A DNA stretch of 64,000 nucleotides from Tupaia tana (taxonomy: Eukaryota > Chordata > Mammalia > Scandentia > Tupaiidae), in NCBI GenBank assembly GCA_026018925.1, contig JAKSZU010000016.1:32297377-32361376 (forward strand), given 5' to 3'. Under the pieces are notes generated by a model that did not search any database, was not told the DNA's origin, and worked only from the letters and a program-made list of their open reading frames with translations. Both the position numbers and the translations under genes were made by a program. Positions within the stretch are counted from its first letter, which is position 1, and the number at the start of each line of letters is the position of its first letter. Positions 11,167 through 22,329 of the stretch are shown here, piece after piece.

Positions 11167-12995
11167 TTTTTCATGCTTGTGTTTCTCCTTTTCTTTTTCT
11201 CTCTTCTCTCTCTCTCTTTTCTCTTTCTCCTTTTCCTTCTCTTTCTTCTCCTTTTCCTTTTCTTTCTCTTTCTTTTTCTTTTTCTCCTTTTTGTCTTTTT
11301 TTCTGTCTTTATCCTTAGGTTTCTCTTTCTCCTCAAATAGTTTTTCGGGGAGTATTGGCGACAAGGAAGGTAGCATGGCTGGGACCCTCACTGCTGCAGC
11401 GGGGCTGAACAAGGGCAAGGCCATTTCTTTTGGAGGCAATACCAGAGGGGTTGGTGGAGCTTTCATCTTCTCTTCTCTACTTTTATCTTTAACTTTTTCT
11501 TTTTCTCTCTTATCTCTATCTTTTTTGCCTTTCTCTCGATCCTTCTTCTTATCTTTATGCTTCTCTTTTTCCTTCCTCGCAATTCCATCTTTCAATCTCA
11601 CTTTTGGGTCAACATCTTCAAATTCTTTTATTTTAAACTTATAAGGATCTGAATCTTCGTCTTTGAGAAATTCCTTCCATGGGTACTTTGTTTCCTTGCA
11701 GGCTTCCTTTTCTTTCTCTTTTTCTTTCACTTTATCCTTCTCTTTACTCTTTTCCTTGTTTTTGTCTTTGTCCCTCTCCTTATCTCTCTGCTTTTCTTTC
11801 TTTTTCATTTTAGTCTTCAGTTCCTTTTTCAACTTCTTCTTTACCTCCACTGATGATGGCAGCTTGGTTTTCTCCTCGTACACCTTGTGAAGAGGTTCAG
11901 GAGTAGGAGGAGAAACTGAAGGAGAAGAGATGTAAGGAAAGTTGGGAGGCATATTCGCAGGTGTTCCCATTTTTGCCTTTCGGACCACCTCGTCAATTGA
12001 GGCATCCATTGTCCATGAGTTATCAGAGCTGGAAGTTCCACCTGACAGAGGCAGAGGCGTGGATCCTGACTTGGTGAAATTGTTTGAGGAAGTGGAAGCT
12101 TTTGGAGTGGTACACTCCGAACCTGAAATTCTCTTAGGGCTAGTAAAAATGTCTCCTTCGGATTCTGATCCAGAAGAAAACTCAAAAGGATCTGGCTCTC
12201 GTTCAGCACAGGCTCGTGCAATCACAGCATCGATAGAGTCATCAATTGTTTTATCTATTACAATAGCCTTTTTAGGCTGATTCTCATTGTTCAGTTTTCC
12301 AGCATCAGGAGGTGTTTGTGTTTGTTTCACCTGGATGATCTCTTTACTAATTTTTTCACTAATTGTAGCTGAAGGAGTCCTATTTGGTGTTTCAGGTCTG
12401 ACAGGTGCTTGGGGAATATGAGTGATAACTTTGGGGCTCTTGGGACTTTTGGGGCTCTTAGAACGTCCAGGTGATTTCTTTTCTTTGGATACAGTTTTTG
12501 GTGACCGAATAGGACTTCCAACCATTGCTGGTGACTGGGTGGTTTTAGGCGATTTCGTCTTCTGTCCTGGAGAACTAGTTTTAGTTTTTGTTTTAGGTGC
12601 AAAAGATTTTGTTTCTAATGGTTTTGCAGTTGGCAACTGTGATTTTGCAACTGGAGCCAACATTGGCGGCTCCGGTGATGGAGGTGCTACGTCTGTATTG
12701 TCCTGTACATGGACTGGAGAAAGCATTGGTGGAATCTTTTGAGTATTTATTGAGCTGAGTGGTTCTCGAGCTTCCAATAATACTACATCTAGAGTGTCCC
12801 CTTTAGTGCTTAAGAGTCGTGGTCGCTTCATGGCAGGCATTTCTTCGGCTTCAGGACTATCCAATGGTCTCTTACCCAAGAAATTCTCATCATTAATAAT
12901 TTCCTCCTCCTCCAATTCATCATCTTCCTCCAAGGGAACTTGCATGGCTTCTGCTGATGTGCCTCCATCAGTGGGCACCTGCTCTTCTTCTTCCT
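11167..12995 (-). CDS. TAF3: TAF3 large internal coding exon (exon 3), TFIID subunit
   Basis: TAF3 (TAFII140) is a TFIID subunit. In the family an N-terminal histone fold pairs with TAF10 and a C-terminal PHD finger reads H3K4me3; this exon encodes the long disordered middle, roughly residues 140-750 of about 930. Seen here, in order: an acidic start (EEEEQ then VPTDGG, EEDDELEEEE), the basic motif AMKRPRLLSTKGD, Ser/Pro/Lys repeats (SPGQKTKSPK, SPKSPKSPK), the conserved stretch SIDAVIARACAEREPDPFEF, the segment ISSPSVSPPTPEPLHKVYEE, three Lys/Glu-rich blocks split by KYPWKEFL and a Pro/Leu/Ala linker, ending KHKHEK. The exon is 1829 nt: 2 nt completing a split Glu codon plus 609 open codons, ending in phase 0. 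The codon that looks like a start at 12978 is GTG (Val) inside the protein, not an initiator. No frameshift or stop is seen, so this is the live gene rather than a retrocopy. Identification is by recalled similarity to human TAF3. Confidence 0.96.
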
Positions 12996-13018
12996 CTGGT
13001 AAAGAAAGGGGGAAAAAA
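12996..13018 (-). promoter_or_regulatory. TAF3: Splice acceptor of TAF3 exon 3
   Basis: Read on the minus strand, a run of T and C (about 20 pyrimidines) leads to ACCAG at 13000-12996, directly before the exon. The intron is phase 1, since the exon starts with the last two bases of a Glu codon. A second AG two bases further in (12995-12994) would put the glutamate run out of frame, so 12996 is preferred. Confidence 0.85.
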
Positions 13019-13529
13019 AGTATTATTGGAGTATAACAAAACCTCTCAAATTAAAACAATGCTTCAAAGATGATTTTTAGGAAAGAAAGGAAGTTACTGA
13101 CAGTGTTTAGAGAGTAAAGCAGTCCATTTTCCAGGATCTTCCAAACTGTGTGCCATTTTTTAATTCTTTTAAGCATGGCAATCAGTAACAACAGATGTAC
13201 AAACTGATAATCTCCTTTCACATGATCTCACCCCAATTTCAATATCTGGAGGTTGCTAAGTACTTCCAGGTTGTCTTTTTCTAGTATCTTTGACTAATTA
13301 TTTTCCAAACTCGTCTAAGTTGTCTTTTACATTCCCTCTTCCTCTTATGCATGCACATACACACACGGCCCTCTAAAAGCCAAGAAATGGGTTAATATAT
13401 GATTACTATTCTTGGAACCAACAAAAAAGGAATAATTTTTTAGGACTTTTATGATGCACTTTAATTCTTTGGACATAATTCATATACTACTTATACCATC
13501 TATTTTGTTCGCTTGATGCTAGCCACTTA

Positions 13530-13735
13530 GAGATGCGGTATGGTACGACTGAATACATTTGGCCTGGGTGTCGGAAAATGATGTTTCAACTAGAGTTGTG
13601 CAACAATGGCATGACTGGCCCTAAGGGATCTCTTACCCTCTTTGAGCTTGTTTCCTGATCTTCCACAAGAGGCTATTGTTACTTGTCCTGCTTACTTAAC
13701 AGAGTTGTTGTGAGATCAGATTACTTCTTTCTACA
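13530..13735 (+). mobile_element. MIR
   Basis: TTTGGCCTGGGTGTCGGAAA, TCTTACCCTCTTTGAGCTTG, AACAGAGTTGTTGTGAGATC. Confidence 0.6.
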
Positions 13736-14439
13736 CATATTAACTTAAGCATGTAACATATAATGATAAAGGCTGAAAGAGCTACTGGAATTAGAAATAA
13801 ATCACGACCTAAAAGAGCTCAAAGTTAAGCAGAAGAATAAAGTACGTGTATAGCACACAGAAAGTGGTTAGTACCATAGACAGATGAAGTGCTATAGCAG
13901 TTCACAGAAGCAGATCTCCTCAGTGTCAAACATGGAGGGAAGTCTTGAGTAATTATGGAGCATATGGGACATTTGGCATCTGGAAGCGGTGAATTCCAGG
14001 ATGAAGGGCCAGAAGACAAAGATATAGAGGCGGGACAAAGAAAGTGTGTAAAAAATAGAGGATAATTTAATTTGTTGGGGAAGAAGGATACAAGATGAGA
14101 AGCAGTGAAAAGAAAGTTCAGTAAAGTTGCATCCAGATCCTAGAACTTTTGAATTTCAGAAAAAGAAACATGACCTTTATTCTACTGATAATTTGGACTT
14201 AATGAAGGTTTTTAGACATTAGAGAAAAAACTGGGGTATGTGTTGGGAAAATCATTGGTAGGAACAAATGGGGATGGAGTAACACAAACTAAAAAGGGAA
14301 CTGAACTGATATAGGTTAAGAGGCAAAAAAGATCTAAACTAGAATACTGGTAACAAATAGGAAGCAGTAGAAGAAAATGATCTGAAAAATGGATAGAATC
14401 TGATAAATAATTAGGGGTGAGTGGAGAAAAGGCCTAGAA

Positions 14440-14725
14440 ACAGTGGTGTGTGGGTTGCTCCCACAGGCTGGGACCACAAGGGAGGCCTGGGTTTGATCGC
14501 TGGTCCAACCTAAAGCTGGTCATGGTGGTATCTGCCTGTAATCCCAGTGCCTCGGGGTGGCTGAGGCAGGAGGGTCACAAACTCGAGAGTACCTTGGGCA
14601 ATATGGCAAGACCCTGTCTAAAAAAAGAGGCAGGTGTGATGGCACAGGACTGTAGGCAGTCCTTTTGTAGCCTGAGAGGCTGTGGCAGGAGAATAGTGGC
14701 ATGGTGAGACTCTGAAGAAGAAAAA
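14440..14725 (+). mobile_element. 7SL-derived SINE with fused 5' unit
   Basis: Unit 1 reads GGGAGGCCTGGGTTTGATCG and CCAACCTAAAG. Unit 2 has CTGCCTGTAATCCCAGTGCC, GGCTGAGGCAGGAGGG, CTTGGGCAATATGGCAAGAC and CCTGTCT then A's. A third, partial unit follows (GGCAGGTGTGATGGCAC, GAGGCTGTGGCAGGAGAAT). Clear Alu/B1-domain homology; the layout resembles the Tu-type SINEs described from Tupaia. Confidence 0.85.
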
Positions 14726-15257
14726 GAGTGGAGAAAAGATTCAAACACAGCTTTGAGGCTTTGAGCCCTGGTGAGTGATAAATGCAGTCTTTAACAGAAA
14801 AAGGAAACAGAGAAGGATGAAGATTTTTAGCTCAATCCCTAGACACATTCTGATGAACAGAGTCCACAATGTCTAATAGGAAGCTGAAAATATAATACTG
14901 ACATTCAGAAAACAGCACAAGATGAGAAAAAGACCTTTACTGAGATAATGAAATCACAATAATAGATGACATGAGCAAGGGAGAAACGAGGTAACAGGTT
15001 CAGAAATTTTAAGGAATACCTGTATGTAAAGACAAAAAGAACAAGAATAATAAACATATGAAGGCTCCGATGTCAGACATCAAGGGAACAAGACTTTCAA
15101 AGAGGGAGTTATTGAACAAAGTCAGACACCTGAGAGGTAGACAAGAATGAAGGCTAAGTGCAGATGTCACGCTACACAAACCTGAAAGGCCAACAGGGAA
15201 TGAATGAGGTGATGTATGCATAAACTAATCACATTGCTACTTGATAATGATTCTATC

Positions 15258-15740
15258 CTCCTTGTAGTTCCCAAGTCAAACACATAGAGTCATTCCAGTC
15301 TCTTTCCCCCACTCTTCCAGTTTTCATTCTTGTAAACTGTGAACACTAGTTTCCTACTCTGTTTCTTCTAATGTGCTTTCCCCACTACTGTCTTTGTAGT
15401 TCCAACCCTCAGCACCTCTTCTCTGAACTGCAACAATCTGCTCACCAGTCTCTGCCTCTCATGACTTCTTCCTCAGAACCATCTGTCACGCTGCCTTATA
15501 GTGATCTTTGGAACATGCCAATCCGAGTGTGTGGTTCCTCATCTTGAAAACCTTTCATTGCTCTCTTCAGAAGTAGTTTGCAAACAGCATCCCTTAGAAC
15601 CTGAGGTTTTATTGAACCCCTTCTGTACTGCACAGTAGAGACGGAGTCCCCTATTCTCTATTAGATGGTAGACTTTCCTTATCTGTTTGACATGCTGGGC
15701 TTTCACAAAAGCATTTGCTGTGAGGCTATAACACATCTGA
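15258..15740 (+). mobile_element. L2 LINE fragment (5' part of a split copy)
   Basis: L2 3'-half sequence: AACTGCAACAATCTGCTCAC, TGATCTTTGGAACATGCCAA and AAAACCTTTCATTGCTCTC correspond to the L2 stretch before the 3' UTR. It is separated from its continuation at 16315 by two SINEs. Confidence 0.65.
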
Positions 15741-15751
15741 AAATCATGTTT

Positions 15752-16000
15752 CTTTTTTTTTTTTTAATATATTTTTTCTTTATTCATGATAGTGTGTATG
15801 CGAGAGATGGGAGGACGGAAACAGGGTATCCATGGCGTCCAGTCATGCTGTGATCCCCTTCTTGCAGTATGTCAGATCTTGGCACTTGTGTGCATGTCTG
15901 GCACACTTTAGGCAGAACCAGGCTGGAAATCTCAACCATGGTCACCGTATGGGACCCAGCTTCTCTTGAACAGCACATTACCCCTTTGCCATGGATTGTG
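15752..16000 (-). mobile_element. SINE-D
   Basis: Minus-strand copy: GGTAATGTGCTGTTCAAGAG, GGTTGAGATTTCCAGCCTGG, TGCCAAGATCTGACATAC and GAAGGGGATCACAGCATGAC, then a tail ending AATAAAG. Shares these blocks with the copy at 24300. It lies inside the L2 split at 15740/16315. Confidence 0.7.
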
Positions 16001-16015
16001 CCCCCAAATCACAAT

Positions 16016-16018
<3 letters not shown>

Positions 16019-16046
<28 letters not shown>

Positions 16047-16293
16047 GAGAGAGATTTTTGCTATAGGGAACATGTCCTTGCTGGAGAGAGACAGAGACAG
16101 AGACAGACAGTGAGAAATCACCCCCCAGGAGGGATGGCCATACCTCAACCCCTTCTCCTCCATTCTCCTCTTGGGATTTTGGGCATGAATGCACATGCAC
16201 CTGGCATGAGTTTTAAGCCACCAGGTCCATGACTTAAACTGTGGTTGACTATGTGGGACTCCAGCAATGTTAACCATTATCCCATCTGCTTGT
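16019..16293 (-). mobile_element. SINE-A with TSD
   Basis: CCCCCAAATCACAATTCT at 16001-16018 and a one-base-different copy at 16294-16312. Long T run (the A tail inverted). Inserted at the edge of the SINE-D copy. Confidence 0.88.
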
Positions 16294-16314
16294 CCCCCAA
16301 AATTACAATTCTAA

Positions 16315-16525
16315 AATATGAAAATCCAATTTCCCTAGCATGACTGTAAGTTAGGTTACCCACTGTAGTCACACTAACTTATGTGCTGTTCCTCAAGTAC
16401 ATGGTGCTGTGTCATACTTCTGTGCTTCTGCACATGCAGCTCCCTTGGCCTGGAATGTCTTTGTCTTCCTGACACATTGGTGGTTATTTCCTCTAAGACT
16501 CCCATCACACATTAACTCTTCAACA
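16315..16525 (+). mobile_element. L2 LINE fragment (continuation)
   Basis: TTCTGCACATGCAGCTCCC, TTGGCCTGGAATGTCTTTG and TTCCTCTAAGACTCCC are the L2 'cytosine-rich, pyrimidine-rich' 3' segment following the one that ends at 15740. Confidence 0.7.
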
Positions 16526-17443
16526 TTGTCTCTTAGCAACTAGAAATGGCCACTTATCCCTTTTGAGTTCTACTGTATTCTGGTTATACAGATAAAAATA
16601 AACATCTAGGGTATCTACTCTCTGGTCCTTTACAGAAAAAGTTTGCTGACTCCTGTCTTAGACTAATCATGTGCAGGCCACTTGAATACTTCCTTCCTTC
16701 CCTATTCTTACCAGAATGCCAAGATAGACTTCAAATCTGCTCAAAAGCTAACAGGTAAACATATGAAAAAAAAAAATCAGAAAGAAGACAGCTTTAGGAT
16801 ATTCCCAAAGTGAATGAAAATTTTTAGAATACTTATTAGTACTATACTGTTAAATTTCAAAGAACCTCCTTCTGCTCCTGAGGTTCATGAATCCCAATGA
16901 TGCCAAAGTGGAAAGACCAAGGTTTGGCTTAGGCAGCAAATGGGCTTTTAGAACATGGCAAAATTCACCTTGCTCTTCTCCCTCTGGAGACTGACCAGGA
17001 TTGAGATCAGTCCCGAGGATGTGATGCCCTGGATAGGACCTTAGGAGGTACTGGAGGAACTGCTCTTGAGGGGATACCCGGGACTACTAGTAACACAGTT
17101 CCAGATCCTCCAGATATAAGCCTGTTTCATAATAAGAGCTCAACAATTTGAATTTCCCATATAGTATGTTTGAAATTTTACAAGTGTACAATTCTATCAG
17201 ATTAGCAAAATGGCTACCAAATAGTCATTTGAATTAAAGAAACTATGTGAGGCTTGACTAAAACAACAGAAAAGAATGGTTTTGTACAAATACTTTAGAA
17301 AATACACTGGTTCATTCTGAATTTAGAGCTTAGGTAATTCATAAAAGCATAAAAAAATTAGTGGTGTTAGTTCATGTTTAAATAAATAAAAAAACTAATA
17401 TAAAGCTTGAAGTTAGACTTTAGAAGCTAAAAGGTATTATTCT

Positions 17444-17662
17444 GGGGGCCAGTAGGGGGTGTGGTACTTCAGGCTCTGGACTTCCACATGGTTGACAGTT
17501 GTTCAAGTCCTAGCCCAGCAGCTTGAAAAATCAGGCCAAGTGCATGTGTGTACATGCCCAAAATCCCAAGAGGAGAATGGAAGATTGTGGCATGGTCATC
17601 CCCCCAGGGGGTGATCTTTCACTTTCCCCTCTGTCTCTCCCCCCTATTGGGGGAGGAGGCAA
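17444..17662 (+). mobile_element. SINE-A/C, tail-less
   Basis: GGGGGCCAGTAGGGGGTGTGG start; TSD TATTATTCTG near 17434-17443 and 17663-17672. The A-rich end is missing. Confidence 0.75.
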
Positions 17663-17922
17663 TATTATTCTGTTTTTGTTACTTATTTTTATTGCTTATT
17701 TTCACTTTTTGTTTATTTCAAGTCCTTGCTGCCAAGTTCTGCTCATCTAGAAGCTTTACGTGATGTAAAGGATTAGAAATGAATTATGAAACTAAATTAT
17801 TACAAGAAATACTTTAAAATACTAAAGTTTTAAAACAGTTTATTAAAAAAAACAATAAAAGTTTCTAATTTTTATTAGTTTAATTTAGAATCTTGTGATC
17901 ATTTTTTTTTAATTATTAATTT

Positions 17923-18174
17923 GGGGCCAGCAGGTGGCATAGTGGTTCAGGTGCTGGACCTCCCACATGGCCAACTGCTGTCTGAGTCAGACTGGCAGCT
18001 TGAAACTCACACTTGGCACTTGTGTGTGCATGCCCCAAATTCCTAGAGGAGAATGGAGAAGAGGACCACAGTGTGGCCATCCCCCTGGGAAGTGGTTTTC
18101 TCGCTTTCTCTCTTTTTCTCAGTCTCTCTGACGAACGCACACACCTTATAACAAAAATCTCTTTCAAAAAAGAG
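17923..18174 (+). mobile_element. SINE-A/C with TSD
   Basis: A box TGGCATAGTGG. TSD AATTATTAATTT on both sides (17911-17922 and 18175-18186). The B box is degenerate. Confidence 0.85.
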
Positions 18175-18186
18175 AATTATTAATTT

Positions 18187-18331
18187 AACTTATTATTATT
18201 ATTTAAATTCACCAGAGACAGAGAGAGATGGTGAAAGTGAGAAAGCAAGCCTCAGGTCCAGGACTCAAACTACAGTAGGCCATGTGGGATGTGAGTCCAG
18301 TACCTTAACCACCACACCACCTGCTGGCCCT
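18187..18331 (-). mobile_element. SINE-B
   Basis: TTCACCAGAGACAGAGAG, CTCAGGTCCAGGACTCAAAC and CACCACCTGCTGGCCC. It directly abuts the preceding SINE. Confidence 0.85.
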
Positions 18332-18513
18332 TAGTACACATTTTTAAAGACTTTATATAAAAGATTAAATCATAGAGTCCAGATCAACCAGAATGAACAA
18401 AGAACTCTGAAGAAAAAGCCTTAAATGTAATAAGAACAGGAAAAGGTATAAAGATAGTTATTATTTTTTTGGAAATTATGTGCTGATACTTTATTCACTC
18501 CACTTAATTAATT

Positions 18514-18877
18514 ACGGGACAGAGGGCACATGCTCTCACCAGAGGGAGGGAGGGGGGAAGAAGGGAGAGAGAGAGAGGGAGGGAGGGAGGGAATAAAGAG
18601 GGAGGGCGGGAGGAAGGGAGAGAGAGCAAGGGAGAGAGGTGGAGAGAATGAGGGGGAGGGAGAGAGAGAGTGTGAGCGAGAGTGATCAAGTATCCACCAG
18701 TGGGATATAATTACGCCATAATCCCTTTCCTCCCTTTCACCTTCCAATCAGGATTTTTGTTGGGCACATGCCCAGCATATTTTCAATCCATCAGGGCTAG
18801 GATTCAAACTGTGGTTAGCCATGTGGGATAGGGCTCCCAATGAACAAAGCTTAACCACTTTGCTACAGGGCCTGCCC
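18514..18877 (-). mobile_element. SINE-C with expanded purine tract
   Basis: GGGCACATGCTCTCACCAGAG, a GA/GGGA tract (18541-18676), then TTGGGCACATGCCCAGC, GCCATGTGGGATAGGG and a degraded start. The tract is the grown CT-rich segment. Confidence 0.75.
18541..18676 (+). repeat. GA/GGGA purine tract
   Basis: About 135 nt almost wholly purine with GGGAGGGAGGGAGGG runs, inside the SINE-C at 18514. Confidence 0.9.
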
Positions 18878-19129
18878 TTCAAAGCCATATTTTACATTAG
18901 AAATGATCTGATACCTACCAGTGGGTATAAGCAATATACATGAAGGTATAAACCTTAATGATCAATGATTACCTCTCAGATAATCACCTAGCTTTAGAAA
19001 CAGAACATTAGCAATAGCATTCCAACTCCTTTGGTTCCTTTTCCATTAGCCTCCTACATTCTCCACTTCTATCCCTGGCCCCCAGGTTAACTCCTACATT
19101 GCCTTTTTTTTTTTTTTTTTAATCTTTCA

Positions 19130-19395
19130 TTTCCTTGTTTTCTTAAAAGTTTTAACCACATTTATATACAGTTTGCTTGTTTCTGAACTTTATATAAGTG
19201 GTATCATAATAATGTTCTTTGATGTTTTTCACCCAAGATTACATTTGTGAGATTGACCTGGGCTGATGCAGGTAGCTGTGGTTCATTCATTTTCACTGTT
19301 GTAGAAATGTCCCATGCTTATTCATTCATTTTCCTGGTATGAAAGTTTTCCACTTGAGTGCATATATTTAATTTTTTCTAAACACTGCAAAGTTA
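19130..19395 (-). mobile_element. Old L1 3'-end fragment
   Basis: On the minus strand this matches the L1M-type 3' region (a short ORF2 tail and UTR); the plus strand shows TATATAAGTGGTATCAT, TTTTTCACCCAAGATTACA, TTTGTGAGATTGACCTG and TAGCTGTGGTTCATTCATT. Highly diverged. Confidence 0.65.
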
Positions 19396-19686
19396 AAAAA
19401 GTATAATACAGTTGATCTACCTTCTGCCTGATCAAATACGGACTTAGTTGATGGTTATGCATAATGATGGTTACGCATAATGAATTTCTGGCTTTTTATT
19501 ATATGAATAATTTTAATTCTACATTCTATGAGTTTGGAATGAGGTAAATATGTGATGGTTATTGAAGGGTTTAACCCTTTACTACTGGTACAGGTTAATT
19601 TTAGTTTGAATGGTGTTAAAGTATTTTTTGTCTGCATGTATATAATCAGCACCATTTACGAATAATCTGTAAAATATCTTGTAAGC

Positions 19687-19880
19687 AGATCAACCTGTGG
19701 CTTAGTAGTTATAGCAGCAGAATCCTACATGGCTGACGGCTTGACTGATCATGCAGTTTGATTCCTGGACCTGGGGGCTTGAAAAACATGCTGACTGCAT
19801 GTGCATGCATGCCCAAAATCCTGTGAGGAGGGAGAAACAGACTCTCTGCCCAGACTTCACTCTCCTCCTCCCCAGGTCTA
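19687..19880 (+). mobile_element. SINE-C, decayed
   Basis: GATCAACCTGTGGCTTAGTAG, GCAGTTTGATTCCTGGACC, GCATGCCCAAAATCCTG; the 3' part is blurred. Confidence 0.6.
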
Positions 19881-20339
19881 TTCAGTTAGAGCACCCTACT
19901 TATTCTCTCTTTCGATCTATCTCATTTTTAATTTTTTAAAAAAAACTTTAAAAACTTAGCTCTCTGCTGCTCTTTTGTCTTTCTAATTCTTACCTTTCTC
20001 CCTGCCCCCATAGGATAAGCCAATCAGCAGCCATCTATATTTGAGTTCTAGTGGCCCCATTAGCACAGTGCACATGTGTGCCTCGCAGTTTTCACTGTTT
20101 GACAAAAATTTTTTCTTCTTCTTCTTCTTTTTGTCTTTTTTTCCTTCTTTATTTCTTCTATTTCTTTTCTTTTTCTTTTTACCCTTCTCACTTTTCTGCT
20201 CAGCCTCCATACATTGATTTTCTAGACATGTCTAGGTGCTCAGTAGCCAAATATCTGAATACTTTTAGGGTCAGATTAATCCTCAGTTTTCATGAATCAG
20301 CTGTGCAATGGGAGAAAAATGATACTATTTATAGATTGC

Positions 20340-21600
20340 AGGTCACCTCCTTCTGCATTCTCCTGAATGCTCAGATTTAACTCCAAAAAATGGATAAAAA
20401 TGTATAATCCACCAGATGGCCAGAAACCACCACAGAGACACAAGAAATATGAGAAACCAAGAGAATATCTTTCCTCTAATGGAAAAGAATAACTCCTTTT
20501 CTTCCACAAAGAATACAAGGGAACTCATGGAAATGTCAGATAAAGAATTTAAAATATCCATAGTGACAAAGCTAACAGAGATATAAGAGAATAGAGACAA
20601 CAAACTCCAGAAGATTCAGGAGAAAAGAGACAAGTTCCAGGAGGTGAGGAAGTTCTTGCATGATCTGAAAGAGGAGATACACATCATAAAAAAGAATCAA
20701 ACAGAATTGTTAGAGATGAAGGCTGTAATACAGGAAATTAAAATCTCCCTTGAAAATATCAAAAGCAGATTAGACCATGCAGAAGATCAAATCTCAGATG
20801 TAGAAGATAGAACCTCTGGCCTAGAAAAATTCACCAAGAAGACTGAGAAAATAACCCCCCAAAATGAGAATAACATACGAGTAATACTAGATACCATTAA
20901 ATGCCCACACATCCTGATCATCGGTATCCCAGAAGGTGAAGAAACTAATAAGGGCATTGATAATCTATTCCATGAAATCCTAGAAGAAAATTTTCCAAAC
21001 CTAGAGAGGCACTCAAATATCCAGACCCAAGAAATACAAAGGATCTCACATAGAATCAACCCCAGAAGATCTTCCACAAAGCACATTGTAGCCAGACTGA
21101 CCAAAACCACAGACAGAGACAAGATACTAAAATTGGTAAGAGAGAAATGTCAAGTTTCTTTCAAAGGATATCCCATCAAGCTAACATCGGATCTGCCATA
21201 GGAAACAATGCAAGCAAAAATAGGAAAATATATTCAAAGTGGTAAGTAAAAAACAATTTCAACCAAGAATACTATACCCAACAAGATTATCTTTCATATG
21301 GGGGAAAAAAAAAAAGGCAAAAACGTTGTCAGATAAACAAAACCTGAAAGAATTTACTAACACCAGACCAGCTCTCCAAGAAGTGCTGAAGGGAGTGCTA
21401 TACCAGGAAAACTAAAGTCGGACACACAGAAATAAGAGTTCAAGAAACAACCCAGAGATTAGCCAGCCTAATGACAGGGACAAGTCCGAAGTTGAATGTT
21501 AACTTCCATAATTTAGATGGAAAGATCAGACCCCAGTAACATTGCAAATTCAACAGAAGAGAGATTAATTACATGAGTCTGAACTAGTGAAATAGACTTT
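20340..21600 (+). mobile_element. HAL1 (half-L1) element with partly open ORF1
   Basis: HAL1 elements are L1 relatives that carry ORF1 (RNA-binding chaperone) but no reverse transcriptase. The frame from an ATG at 20527 is broken by TAA at 20584-20586, then stays open from 20587 to a TAG at 21199-21201. The open part encodes a heptad-like coiled coil (LLEMKAVIQEIKISLENIKS, then HAEDQISDVEDR), then an RRM-like part with HILIIGIPEGEE, and a C-terminal part with KHIVARLTKTTDRDKILKLV and KGYPIKLTSDL. Recognisable ORF1 C-terminal coding sequence continues past the stop to about 21420 with further breaks (ATTCAAAGTGGTAAGTAA, AACCAAGAATACTATACCC). The start is approximate and no TSD was found. The 3' end may extend past the SINE at 21740-22029 to the purine-rich stretch ending near 22595. 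Confidence 0.82.
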
Positions 21601-21739
21601 TTTTTTTTAGAGTAAAACATTACTGATTTTCTTTGATGTTTTCATTTTCATATTTAAGAAGTTTTGTCTTCTTTTGAACTGTTGCTAGGTTCATCTACCT
21701 ATTTGAACTGAATCCTAACCTTTTTCCTGGCTTTAAGGG

Positions 21740-22029
21740 ATTTTTTTCCTTCTTCTTTTCTCTCTCTCTCCTTTTTTTTTTTTTTTTTTTTTGGAGAGGT
21801 TTTTGTTATAGGGTGCACGCGCTTGCCAGAAAGACAGAGAGAGAGAGAGAGAGAAAGCGAGAAATCACCCCCCAGGGGAGATGGCTATGCCTCAATCCCT
21901 TCTCCTCTCAGGATCTTGAGCACACATGCACATGTACCTGGCTTGAGTTTAAGCCACTGGGTCCGGAACTCGAACTGCGGTTGACTACATGGGAGTCCAG
22001 CAACATAGCCATTATGCCAACTGCTGGTC
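21740..22029 (-). mobile_element. SINE-A with TSD inside HAL1-associated sequence
   Basis: TSD CTGGCTTTAAG at 21728-21738 and 22031-22041. T/C-rich tail at the left, TCCGGAACTCGAACTGCGG and CAACATAGCCATTATGCC at the right. Confidence 0.88.
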
Positions 22030-22329
22030 CCCTGGCTTTAAGTTTTAAGCGAATTTCTCTTAACATTTTTTGATTTTGATCTATTAAAACTAAACTTCTT
22101 TTTGAAATTAAAAAATACATTAAAAATACCTATTAATACCTATTTAATGTTTAGAGTAAGCTATATAGCCTCAGCGAGGTGCTACTTTACAGAATGTTCA
22201 CTTTACTCACTGAAGTTTACAGCTAAAGTCAGACATGCATTCATAAATATGTATATATCAGCTGTGCTTGCTACTGAAAGTCTTTAAATTAAGATATTTA
22301 GTGAATCAGTAAAATGAGAAAAAAAAAAA

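Noticed and set aside
11018-11644. A 208-codon plus-strand open frame rich in Ser, Phe and Leu
   Set aside because: It is the mirror of the Lys/Glu-rich TAF3 coding strand; low complexity, no independent support.
12422-12742. Plus-strand open frame of about 106 codons across the TAF3 exon
   Set aside because: Shadow of the TAF3 reading frame; no recognised product.
18504-18747. Pro/Leu/Ser-rich frames on the minus strand
   Set aside because: Caused by the purine tract in a SINE.
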